Shown here piece after piece: positions 23,040-33,849 of a stretch of 64,000 bases of DNA; position 1 is the first letter of the stretch; the number at the start of each line of letters is the position of its first letter. The DNA comes from Terebella lapidaria (taxonomy: Eukaryota; Annelida; Polychaeta; Terebellida; Terebellidae). The stretch covers positions 3,879,001 to 3,943,000 of the forward strand of contig OX424563.1 in the NCBI GenBank assembly GCA_949152475.1, written 5' to 3'. The notes under the pieces are model-generated. The model saw only the letters and a program-made list of their open reading frames with translations, was not told the DNA's origin and ran no database searches. Position numbers and translations under genes: made by a program.

Positions 23040-23530
23040 ACCTAGAATCAATACCCAGTATTTGGTCGGGCTTTGTTTCTATTGCAAAATGTTGAATTTG
23101 TACGTTTGTTATTGGCATCATCAGAATTTGGCTGTATTGGTTGTAATAGATCGATACTTACATTCAGACCACTGAGTCAGTGTCACTGCTGGTGGACGTT
23201 AAATCTGTCCCCGAGGATAACATCAACTTAGTAGCCTTCTGGCTTGTGATTAGGTACTTATGTACTTGTCATATATCTGTTTCATGGGGTTTGTTTCGGA
23301 TTTCTAAATTATTTTCATAGGTTGTTGGGCAGTTGTATACTAATTCCATCAGGTGTACAGTAGAAACAACTACATTTAACACACTGTCTGCCCCTGATGA
23401 CGCCAGTGTGTCTTTGGATGAACTATTTGGTCGGGCTTTGTTTCTATTGCAAAATGTTGAACTATACGTTTGTTATTGGCATCATCAAAATCTGACTGAT
23501 TGGTGGTAATAGATTGATACTTACATTAAG
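23040..23530 (-). pseudogene. Two inverted copies of the VHLMELVYNC exon segment
   Basis: On the minus strand the segment reads, in order, GTAAGTATC, TTTGCAATAGAAACAAAGCC, a SKDTLASSGADSVLN-like frame, STVHLMELVYNCPTTYE, then ENNLEIRNKPHE before a stop. It then repeats from a second GTAAGTATC donor-like string. It forms a roughly 6-kb-spaced inverted pair with 16990-17800. Frames are short and interrupted. Confidence 0.35.
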
Positions 23531-24597
23531 CATAAACATAGAAGATACTATGTCTATGGTATTAAGTATTCCGAGCGAACAAAAAAGGGTCCATTATCCA
23601 ATCTCATTGTCTGAGGATTGATGTCTGTCATGCGGTAGTAAATATGTGAGTACAAACGTTTCTTCCTCTGATAAGTTCCTGACTATTTCAGATTACAGTC
23701 TTTCGATGTTCTATCACAGTTCCGTCAGTGAACTTCTCAGCAAGATCCACTCACAAGAGAACACAGGGAGGATAACGATGTATCCTCATAACGATGTATA
23801 ACACATGCGAACCAAGAACACAACTATCTGGGAACATTACAGGTTTGATTATATATCACACATTCTTTTAACTACAGTAATATTCTGAATATTCGGTTGA
23901 TGATGAATATCATTGTGTGCCAGATAATTTCATTTGGAATTTTCAGGTCATATTGACCATATATAAGGAAACACAACATTCTACACACTCACATGTGATG
24001 TGCTAATTGATGAAATATACACTGAATCTATCAGGTGCATGATAATATCCACCCTACTATATGATATTGACTAACCAGACGAAGAGATTACATAAACCCT
24101 TATTCTATTATTTTTTTTCACCAGAACAATGCGTTACTGGTGGTTTGGTGTATTCAGTTCGATATTCGTCTCTGATTATTTAATAACACCCCACTCAGTC
24201 TGTACATTGAGTGACACTTAGATGATCCATTGTTGTCACAGCACGCCGGGGGAGCAGATTTCCACCCACATTGTATTGAATGTTCGGTCATGCACAGTTG
24301 AGGTCTCTCTGATGGAACCTGATATATATGCATAAAGATTCAGAATATAATGGTTATAATCTGCACAGAGCCAAATGATTTGAAATATGATGACTATAAA
24401 CTGCACAAGCAAAACGGATATGGTCAATGACATAAAATGAAAGAGCCATTATAACTAGGACATGAACTGCAACATTTGATATGTGTTACCCCCAGTCTGG
24501 CGGAAACGTTTAGCACATTGATAACACATCGGGCACCACTGAAATGCGACTTTCTTAAGCATCATGACAAAAAATATAAAAAATCAGTTCAACAGAA
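23531..24597. other. Duplicated non-coding sequence, inverted against 37150-38320
   Basis: The reverse complement of 23660-23760 (TGATCTAGTCAGGAACTTATC-type sequence) matches 38225-38310 and 52040-52110. At 23563-23620 a module CCGAGCGAACAAAA...TTATCCAATCTCA also occurs at 15020 and, inverted, at 56160. No open gene is seen. Confidence 0.5.
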
Positions 24598-24900
24598 GAA
24601 CCTTTGGTCTGATAACCTATTGTAGTAGCATCTGTCTTTCGTCAACGTCCGTCTACATTTTTAGCTCATCGGCTGTAAGCCGTAGAGCTATTGGGATGGA
24701 TTGACACGGTGTCTGTCGTGTCTGTCCCATGTCTTTGTGACCCAAATCTTTCAGAATCTTCTCCGCCAAAGGTGCTATTGCTATTGTACCAAAACTTGGC
24801 ATACTGTCCGCTTATTGTGTGCTCTCCAAAGTAAAGTATGCTTAGGTGAAAATTCCAAGAGTTTTCTGGAGAAATTTAACGATTAAACATTAATTTTACT
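24598..24900 (+). mobile_element. Nested hairpin-ended repeats (AGGTTACC family and relative)
   Basis: A diverged 5' end of the AGGTTACC family (CCTTTGGTCTGATAACCTATTG at about 24601, then CGTCCGTCTACATTTTT) is interrupted at 24661. There a second element begins AGCTCATCGGCTGTAAGCCG, then TAGAGCTATTGGGATGG. The second start has the same two-stem layout with different bases. The right end is unclear, and I stop where similarity to the class fades. Confidence 0.5.
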
Positions 24901-26319
24901 ATACATGTGCTCTTGTTTATACATACGGGTTGTGGGTGGAAGGTCAGCGCATGCGCAGAGTCAGGGGACATTTCAATTGCAAATGTTTGTTTACCTTCGA
25001 ACTTCCACCAAGAAACACGATTTATCGGGTCATGACAGTTCTGACAGTAGCGGATACCTGTGTTTTGTGTGAATCATTTGTTATTACATTTTAAATTCCA
25101 CTGTAGTCCGTTTGTCAAAGCATAAATATATTTGTTTTGCAGTGTTTAAGGGAAGTACGGCCGGAAAATTTCCGATGTTGGTTAACAGTGGTTAATTTAT
25201 TTCCGTCAAACTTTCCGAATCTTCCCGATCTTCTCTGACCTAGCTATCGACGGAAATTTCAAGCCGGCTAAGTTGTCGAAAAGAACCACGAACTGATGGA
25301 AACATAATCAGATAATACCAGACAAAATTCATGTGTTATTTCAATGACAGCTGTTGCATAAACTTTCGTGAATGAATCGGTTTACACTAATTAGTAAACT
25401 TGGAGAATTTATGGAGCGCCTATGGCGAAATTCAAGTCTCATTGAAAATCATAACGTTCTCATCGTAACTTCCTATCTGTCATCCAAGAACTGTTGACTA
25501 TTGTGCGTCATTCCTTTTCGCCTCACATTTTCTTATTGACTGAACAAACAAAAACAGGTTGTGTTCTGCACACACTTTGCCATGGAAAAGTACCAAGATA
25601 CCGTACTGTAGCCTGAATAATTCATGAACATTAATACATACCATTAAAGTATGTGAAATAACACATATTAAATAATTAATGAAGTTTTGTAATTGAAATG
25701 ACAATAAAATACACAGGAGGGAGAGCACACTTTTATACTGATGTTCATCACTGGCATTTTATGTATATTGGCACGGGAAAATATTATAACACATAATAAA
25801 GTACACAGAACATCACAGTTATTCCAATAAAGGTCCTTAATTTGTAACACATTGGTGGCAAGACAAGTGGGGTGTTAAGAGGTACTGTAAATGGGTAAGT
25901 TTCGCGGGGGATAAAGTTTCGCGGATTTGGGTGTGAGACAGTTCCACGGGGAAGATGTTGGATCACCTTGATGTTTCAATATTGAAGTATAAATATAGTA
26001 TGAATATCAATTGGGAAGTCACATAGTATATGCATGGTGCATCCTGGTGCATCCTTCAAAAAATGTGTAAATATAAGTGGATTTTTTTGTAGAAAATCTT
26101 GAAAGCTGGATAGATATGGGGAATCATTATACATGTATTGCAAATCTTTTGGAAGATGGTCAAGGTTAAGTCCACATTGGATGTGGGAATTGATTCATAG
26201 CGACACAACTTGAGGATAGAGCTTAATACATGTATTGTATGATGAATATATGCTCATGTACATGATAATGAGGTCTATGCACCACATACACCTATCTATA
26301 TCAGTTTGATGAAATATTC
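24901..26319. other. Unassigned, no recognisable gene
   Basis: Apparently single-copy within the window. It contains a palindromic CCGGAAAATTTCCG near 25161 and GTTTCGCGGGGGATAAAG near 25900, reminiscent of small dispersed elements. Short frames only. Confidence 0.45.
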
Positions 26320-27000
26320 TGGTCGCCTGCCGATGAGCTACAGGGCCCTTGGCCCTATGTTTATCTTTGAAGTTTACAGTCGAATCTTTGTGAACTTTTG
26401 CAGAGACATGGCAAAAAAATATTTCAAGAGGGAGGGTGTTTTTTTATTTAGATTTTTTTCAAAATGGCTTCCATTTTTGACGAAAAAAAAACAATTTTGG
26501 ACTTTGACGGTCGTTTTCTCAAAATCTGTTCAGTAACTTTTTTCTAATTGATGCATAAGACTCTTCGTATGCATCCCAAATAGGATTTTCGCATGTTATA
26601 TTCGATGCTTTATAATGAGACACATTTTTCCTAATATCTCACTCAATATTGAGATTAAAATGAATTGTGGACATATGGAAACTGAAATATGCGAAATAAT
26701 CTCGTGACCTTGAGTTTGACCTTTGACCTCATTCTCAAGGTCAGAGAACAAAATGACTAATATCTCGCTTGCTATCAAATTTACAGCTTGAGAATCAATT
26801 GTGGACATACAACAAATAAAATGCCAAATATTATGATGAGCTCTATTTCGACTTTTGACTTCATTTTCAAGGTCACACGACAAAATTGTTAATATCTCTC
26901 TTTGTCATTGAATTTACCGCTTAGCAATCAATTGTGGATATACAGAAAATGATATATGCTGAATATACTTGTGACCTTGAATTTGAAGGCTAATTTTTCA
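26320..27000 (+). mobile_element. Diverged member of the minisatellite-bearing repeat family
   Basis: It includes the family's head module (TTTTTCAAAATGGCTTCCAT, TTGGACTTTGACGGTCG, CTCAAAATCTGTTCAGTAAC) followed by about three roughly 134-bp units with GTGGACATA and TGACCTTGA landmarks, ending near GGCTAATTTTT. The start reads GGGCCCTTGGCCC, a hairpin unlike the canonical one. It is an old copy. Confidence 0.65.
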
Positions 27001-27900
27001 ACCTTCCAATGATGCTGACACTGCCTGACAAGGATGCTCAAATTCACCACAAGGTGAACGTGGCCTTCAAACAATTTTGCCTTGTTGCAGTATCGATGTC
27101 CTCTTGTAAATGTGTGAGTGTCCATATCTATTTCGTTCGTTCATGTCCTGACTGGATTAGTATACATACATCATTGCATACATACATCATACATCATATT
27201 TAATACATCATTTTGCATATTCGAAAAAAAGAAAAATTGTAATATGATGATGAAATTTTTTTTCACATATTGTTATTACAGCTAAATAACATTTAATCGA
27301 TTATGCATTCATGTCTAAGTTTCAGTGGGCAATACCCACGTCTTGATATCAGTCTTCCTTCCAGCTGTTTTGTTTATTTAACAAAATACCTGCATATTGG
27401 CATTATTTAAACTGCCGCTTATCTATTACTGCTATTGTCCTATGTTTGTAACGCCAGGTCACTTTTAACGGCTTGTTTCCATCGTGCATGATTTAGAATG
27501 TTTATAACTTTAAGAGAGAATATCACCCCCATTAAGTAGTGACTATTGCGCCTGCTGCACTCACCAAACTGCTTAGTAATAATTAAAGTTCACAGTGGTT
27601 CAATTATGCTGCAACAAAATCAGCTGAAGTATCCTGAAACAATTTTTGCTCTGAATAGATGAGAGAACGGAGGATTTAATTAGATTGACAGAGAAAATTA
27701 CACCATTTATTTCTGAAAACTCGAAAGTAATTTTGGTAGTATCATCTCTGATCAAGGAACTGAAAGGATATGGAAAGTTATTATTTCTACAATTAGGCAT
27801 TATAGAGGCAGGCCTGAATGACTACAAAGCAATTATGAATCTCTTCATCAGTACGCTAATTGGATTACGCTATTACATCATCAGATCTTTTTGACTTGCA
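27001..27900. other. Unassigned, no recognisable gene
   Basis: AT-rich sequence with short CATACATCAT-type simple repeats near 27170. No frame above 70 codons and no paralogue noticed in the window. Confidence 0.45.
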
Positions 27901-28983
27901 TGAGATTCCAGAATGTATGTGATTGATTCAGGACTTGCAAATGTCAGGCAAATCTGCTAGCCCATTCCTACTCGAAGCAAATCACATTAGCTAATCGATG
28001 GTGAGAGCCTATTACCATGGAAAATATTGAAATGTAAAGATAAAGGTTTTGTAAATGTACCAAAAACCTGTTTGTGTGCCTATGAAGAACTATCGATTGC
28101 ATAGGAGTTGTGATGGTTTAGCAATATCGTGATACATATTTAGAGCAAAGACTGTGAACAGATGTTTTTGGACACGAATAGGCAACATCTCAGAAGTAGA
28201 ATATATCCCCAGTTTCGAGGTTTGACGACGGAAGCACACTTGGAAGTGTTAAACAAGGGGCCCCACATCAAACAGGTAAAAATTTTGAATGTGTCGGGAG
28301 AGATATCTTTTAATCTGGTCGAATTTCTGAAATTCATACAAACCTTGTTCAGCAAGATGAATGCAGCGCTCATCCGCATTCTTCTCGCTCTCATAAAACC
28401 GTCAAACTGGTGAGGAATCCGTCAATGGTGTGATCAAGGAAAATTGTCTGTTGCAACTTGCACGACGCACGTGAGACTGTCTGAGAAAACAACGCTTTTT
28501 GCTCTCTCACTGTAATTCACTTTGCCATAACAGACTCACTAAAATGTCAACTGTAGCTTACCGACCCATGTGGGCCGGTAATTCATTGGTAAATGAAAAG
28601 CTCGAAGCACCTGAAGCATGTGACATTTTTGTGAATAATCAAAGGTAATTTGTCCTGTCAATATGGAATATTGTATCATTGTAATCTGGGAAACGGGTAT
28701 CATAAATCTGGCTGAACGCAATAAATGACTAGAAATATGTTTTATGTGTCAATGTATGTAAATGTAAACTATGCTGTTGAAAATCAATAATGGTTCATAG
28801 GTTTGCCTGCCTTGAATAGGAAATTTCATTACGATGGTTTGATACTATGTCAGCTAATCTCGTACTAATTCATAAAGATGCAGTAGACATTTTATTCTGA
28901 AACAAAAACAACAGGAAAATTATGAATACGGACTGAATAATGCTACGATATGTTGTTTAAGGTCTGGTATAGCTTAGCACCTT
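27901..28983 (+). repeat. Tandem duplication gamma, copy 1 (1083-bp unit)
   Basis: It is nearly identical to 28984-30066, with only scattered single-base differences by eye, so this is the youngest duplication in the window. The unit carries one LRR-like exon relic and the shared AATGACTAGAA module. Confidence 0.92.
28162..28515 (+). pseudogene. LRR-like exon segment with NVSG motif (gamma copy 1)
   Basis: After an acceptor-like GTGAACAG the frame reads MFLDTNRQHLRS, RGLTTEAHLEVLNKGPHIKQ, LNVSGEISFNLVEFLKFIQ, then LLALIKPSNW and a TGA. In the same frame it continues GIRQWCDQGKLSVATC, then HVRLSEKTTLFALSL to TAA at 28513. The part after the TGA aligns with IHHWCNHDNVPLAKYVTLSD at 60812 (-), which shows the module runs through the stop. 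Leu and hydrophobic spacing is LRR-like. Both gamma copies share the TGA, so it predates the duplication. Confidence 0.42.
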
Positions 28984-30066
28984 CCAGATTCTAGAATGTA
29001 TGTGATTGATTCAGGTCTTGCAAATGTCAGGCAAATCTGCTAGCCCATTCCTACTCGAAGCACATCACATTAGCTAATCAATGGTGAGAGCCTATCACCA
29101 TGGAAAATATCGAAATGTAAAACTAAAGGTTTTGTAAATGTACCAAAAACCTGTTTTTGTGCCTATGAAGAACTATCGATTGCATAGGAGTTGTGACGGT
29201 TTAGCAATATCGTGATACATATTTAGAGCAAAGACTGTGAACAGATGTTTTTGGACACGAATAGGCAACATCTCAGAAGTATAATATATCCCCAGTTTCG
29301 AGGTTTGACGACGGAAGCACACTTGGAAGTGTTAAACAAGGGGCCCCACATCAAACAGCTAAAAATTTTGAATGTGTCGGGAGAGATATCTTTTAATCTG
29401 GTCGAATTTCTGAAATTCATACAAACCTTGTTCAGCAAGATGAATGCAGCGCTCATCCGCATTCTTCTCGCTCTCATAAAACCGTCAAACTGGTGAGGAA
29501 TCCGTCAATGGTGTGATCAAGGAAAATTGTCTGTTGCAACTTGCACGACGCACGTGAGACTGTCTGAGAAGACAAACCTTTTTGCTCTCTGAGTGCAATT
29601 CACTTTGCCATAACAGACTCACTGAAATGTCAACTATAGCTTACCGACCCATGTGGGCCGGTAATTCATTGGTAAATGAAAAGCTCGAAGCACCTGAAGC
29701 ATGTGACATTTTTGTGAATAAACAAAAGTAATTTGTCCTGTCAATATGGAATATTGTATCATTGTAATCTGGGAAACGGGTATCATAAATCTGGCTGAAC
29801 GCAATAAATGACTAGAAATATGTTTTATGTGTCAATGTATGTAAATGTAAACTATGCTGTTGAAAATCAATAATGGTTCATAGGTTTGCCTGCCTTGAAT
29901 AGGAAATTTCATTACGATGGTTTGATACTATGTCAGCTAATCTCGTACTAATTCATAAAGATGCAGTAGACATTTTATTCTGAAAAAAAAACAACAGGAA
30001 AATTATGAATACGGACTGAATAATGCTACGATATAACGTTTAAGGTCTGGTATTGCTTAGCACCTA
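28984..30066 (+). repeat. Tandem duplication gamma, copy 2
   Basis: Direct partner of 27901-28983. It ends where TTTAAGGTCTGGTATTGCTT gives way to unrelated sequence after AGCACCT. Confidence 0.92.
29245..29592 (+). pseudogene. LRR-like exon segment with NVSG motif (gamma copy 2)
   Basis: It is the same as 28162-28515 with two residue changes (Arg to Ile and Val to Leu), the same internal TGA, and a different end (NLFAL and a stop at 29590-29592). An 84-codon frame on the opposite strand in both copies is a shadow. Confidence 0.4.
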
Positions 30067-30806
30067 ATCACATCTTCCACTATACAACAATTTTTGTCTT
30101 CTTTGTCAAACAGTTGTGTGGGAGAGAGAACCAGGTATAAGTTTAATCAATTTATTCGGATTTTGAGTACTCTCGCTCACCGGATCTACTTGCCTCGACG
30201 AGTGCAATCATGGTAATGTATTCAACATATGAGAACTTCCTTGATTAATTGGTAGTGCTTGTGTTGGAGTGGGGCGCTCACTTGCCTTTTGTGGTCCATA
30301 GGTAATTAATGCAAAATACATTGATTTGGCCTACACGGCTACTCGTCTACTATAGAAACATAATGCATATCAACATGTTGTCACTTATCTTTGTCTGGAA
30401 GAGTTACAGTGAGTGCACCCAGTACTTGGTCGAAGATGCACAATAAGTTTTCAAGCTTTGTGTCAACATCGATTCCCTGATATATCACATATAGCAACAT
30501 GTGCTGATCATTGATGAGTTATCCATGAAAGCCACCTTCAGAATTGTATATAATGCTAATACATGTAGCTCATCGGGGATCACGTTAGTACTTTCAATTA
30601 CCTAATATTGGTATCAATTACATGATTTTACAGCAATTAGCCTTGTTCTCGGAATATTGGTGTCTAATCCCTAATCTCGAATTGTAATAGGTCGATGTAA
30701 TGTATGTTTCCTGCCTCGCACGTTCCTGGTGATATTGGTGACACCAGTCACATAAGCATCATTCGCGACCAAGACTGATCAGTGCCCAGAACATATATTG
30801 ATAATA

Positions 30807-30847
30807 GACCACCGGTAGTTTAAGTCCTTGAACGACAGTCGGTGGTC
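30807..30847. repeat. Two-level hairpin
   Basis: The outer arms GACCACCG and CGGTGGTC (30807-30814 and 30840-30847) enclose a second stem GTTTAAG/CTTGAAC with one mismatch. It is small and isolated, with no known family. Confidence 0.5.
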
Positions 30848-31354
30848 TTTGTGCACGTGACATGATATGGTCGTGAGGCTGTGTTTATGGGGTGCTCTCG
30901 TAGAGTTTTCATCTCGTAGGGGTTCATTTTCCCGGGGGTAAGACATAATGTCCAGTCTCGAGTGGGTGAGTGTATGGCGATCTTAATGGATTATTTACAC
31001 TTGCTCTACTTCACTTTCACCGGCGTTCTATATTCTCTGGATCAGGGATTCCTCCTTTTGATGTGCATTCCATTCTTGCACTCTGTTTGAAACAAACACT
31101 TTTTGACGAAAAGGAATATATGAAGAATGTCTATTCCAGACACTTACACCCATTGCACTATTGGAAGTTCGGTATTATCGCCCTATTGTTTTTCCCATGT
31201 GGCCTTGGCATTGCTCAAAGTGCCATTGAGATCACTCATTGGGTCGGATGAATATAATCTTGACACAGTTAGATGTCGAGAGTGATCACTGAGGCTTTAA
31301 AATCTTTGGGGCGCAAAAAAAGATATTTTGGAACAGGCACCGCCAAGTTTCATT

Positions 31355-31620
31355 GTGTGTCTCGGGATGCAAACGGGACAAACAGAAACTCATCGAATGA
31401 CAGACATCAAACATACTAAAATGTCTGATTGTGTCTGAAGAGGGACTTTTAATGTGGAGAGTTCCTTTCATTCACGCAAGCTTTGGCGCAATAGAAAAAC
31501 CCAAGGAGAACACATTGTTCGGATTTCGGTGGAAAATCTGCCATTGTTGCTATTGTGTCTCTGACAAAAATTGCCTGGCAGTGTAATTGTTTGAATAAGG
31601 TAGATACAATACGACGCAAA
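31355..31620 (+). pseudogene. LRR-like exon relic (third beta-family copy)
   Basis: AAACTCATCGAATGACAGA, GTCTGATTGTGTCTGAAGAG and CACGCAAGCTTTGGCGCAAT align with 11310-11560 and 19420-19665. The frame LIVSEEGLLMWRVPF matches LIVSGEWLLMWEFPI of 10865, which links the two exon-relic types. It is interrupted. Confidence 0.33.
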
Positions 31621-32400
31621 TGTAACGTTTTGTGTCACAACCACTTATGCACTGAAGACGAACGTGGCTGCCTGATAATACAAGCAACAGTGATTGATAC
31701 AGCTGTTGCATTAGTACGAGTAGTAATTCTATGTGTTGATGTGAATGAGCAAGTCTGGTCAGCATTGAGAAGAAAAAAACAAGTGAGTGTCATTCGGGTT
31801 GATTTAATTAATCTCAATCTGATTTAATATTAAATGGAATGAAGCTAGGCTGTCAGTTTGTATGAGACGAATGCAATACACAACACACGTATCATGACCA
31901 TTGCAATCCAACTAATCCCTAAAAATTATCTGAGGGAAGTGATTCAGCAACGATCGTTAGATATTCTCATGCTCTGTATTTCATTGTGCAGTTACATGTT
32001 ATGAGGTCAAGCGTATTTATGCATATTAACACTGATGAAATTACCAAGTAATTGTTTCAAAGCGTTTGTGGAGTGGATGTGGAGATGGATTTATTAATTA
32101 CATTTCACTTAACGATATAAACTCTTGTAAGCCCACGTACGCTGTCACATGAGAGCCTTCCCGAAAAGAGGTTACTGAGTGCGTCTGAGCCATGTTCAAA
32201 TATTCACAAGGAGCTTTAAAACTTTTGAATGTCGACAAACTTTTGAATGTGTTTTTTATGTGTGTGGAGTACCTAACGTAACGAAATCACACAATTGTAC
32301 GACTTTAATCATCTGTCAAAATTGCATTTCGCGCTCATGCTCTTCATCCGAGTTTTTGTAAGTATACAGTCTACTGTCTCAAAATGGTGATTAATTAACA

Positions 32401-32999
32401 CGTCTTTTACAGTAATAATGACATAGCTTCCATACGTATATGGGAATCTTCGAATGTCCAGAATAGATCAGGAATGTATGATGCTGTGTCGTCGCCCAAG
32501 TAAGAACCCACCACCTCTAAGCATCAGGGAATGTGGTAGAATGAACGTAACTCTGTGAAATACGAGCTTGATTGAATGTTTTACGGCTCGAACCTCAATA
32601 TAGGAAGTGCGACCATTGTCATGACCAGCGCACCTGATACTTAATTAGTACTCAAGCGAAAGCTGCATTTCATGCCTGTTCTCATCCGTAATGAGATTGC
32701 TCTATAGTCATGTATTATATCAATATGTTGCCACTCTGTGATATGTATAATTATATCCGCCATATAGACATCGTATATGAAGAAACAGCATAAGAATAGT
32801 CTAATGGCTAGAGAGGAGTATTACCATGCTTACACTGATTAAGGTACGACTCTGTACCGTGATCAAGGGTGGCAAAAGATTACATGTACAGTTCGAAATT
32901 GTATCGAGTTAATACAGGTGAACTGTGCCTTCATTCTTGTCGTTGGTTTGTGAGAGGAGGTTACGACATTTACATTCTGGATGAGTTAGAAGGGCTGTG
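32401..32999. other. Unassigned, no recognisable gene
   Basis: No frame, repeat or motif of note. It lies between the zeta block and the Tc1-like relic. Confidence 0.45.
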
Positions 33000-33480
33000 A
33001 TAGTGACAACCATGATACGTGCGAGAACGACCTGGTTTGATTACGCTGTCACAGGGAAGGGATTACGGTACCGTGGTTGCCTTATGCAGGGGTTTGCGAT
33101 ACAACGTTAAAGATCGTGTGAAATGCGGACCAAACTATTTGTTATATCTTTGTTTCTCTCCATATGGGCTTTATTTCAGTGCTACTTATGCGACCGGCAG
33201 TCCCACAGTGTAACACAATGTTTACTTCTATGTTTGGGAGCATCCAGGATCGACATTCAGTGAACGACGGCATATTCTCTGCTACAAACTGCAGCAAAGT
33301 CCCCAGATCTAAACATAATCGCGCATGTGTGGGACATCCTAGGGAGACGAGTTAGTTGTTTGGGTCCACCAATCGTCGATGTCAGAACTTTGACTGAACT
33401 TTGCATGCTGAATGGGATCGCATTCCTCAATTCCTCAATGAAGTTCCTCAAGCCGACCTTCAAAAATTGTCAAACAGGTC
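33000..33480 (+). mobile_element. Tc1/mariner transposase relic
   Basis: The segment near 33292-33465 reads AAKSPDLNIIAHVWDILGRR, then LTELCMLNGIAFLNSSMKFL. This is the SPDLNPIEHVWD-ILGRR block and following helix of Tc1-type transposases, where the usual Pro-Ile-Glu is Ile-Ile-Ala here. The catalytic third acidic residue is therefore lost. Upstream, GCGACCGGCAGTCCCACAGTG resembles the VWRR region. The element is heavily decayed and no inverted repeats were found. Confidence 0.72.
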
Positions 33481-33849
33481 ATACAGATCCAGATGTCAAA
33501 CATGCGTGCAAAATGGTGGAGGGCCAACACGTTATTAAGACTGTACGTTGATGATTGTAAGTATCAATCTATTTGCGATTTCAAGCACATTTCATTGCAA
33601 AACCATCTCGATTATTATCTGTAATTCGACCATATCAACTTGTTTTCATTCACAATAAATGCACTACTCATTGATTATCATTGTCCAAAATATGTATGGA
33701 ATATAATAAATATATTGCACATTTATTTTATAATTGGAAATAAGCTTATTCCCTTGCTTACCAAAGTGATTCTAGACTTTTGATAAAGAGTGTTTATGCA
33801 AAGAAATACAAGACGAGGGTGGTAAGCAAAATATGATGAAGGTGTACTG

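Larger units (their letters stand above)
18590..23040 (+). repeat. Segmental duplication beta, copy 2
   Basis: The block is collinear with 10550-16340 after removal of copy 1 insertions. It shares, among others, AGATACATTTGCTGGG, AATGCAATAAATGACTAGA, the CTGCAGA-preceded terminal exon and CTGGACTGGAATAATTGTAT. It retains about 400 bp (19665-20070) that copy 1 lost where the LINE sits. A 17-base C run lies at 18787. Confidence 0.75.
30200..32400 (+). repeat. Inverted segmental duplication zeta, copy 1
   Basis: It is collinear, in reverse orientation, with 59480-56900. Landmarks are ATACATTGATTTGGCCT, GTCTGGAAGAGTTACAGTGA, ATCTGAGGGAAGTGATTC, and the GTGGAGTGGAT / CATTTCACTTAA stretch near 32070-32115. 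It also overlaps the beta family from about 31250. The 93-codon frame at 30970-31251 is not recognised and no counterpart was found. Confidence 0.65.

Noticed and set aside
28140-29477. 84-codon minus-strand frames in both gamma copies
   Set aside because: They are shadows of the plus-strand LRR-like module; conservation is explained by the recent duplication.
33257-33463. 68-codon minus-strand frame
   Set aside because: It overlaps the recognisable Tc1-type transposase block on the plus strand.
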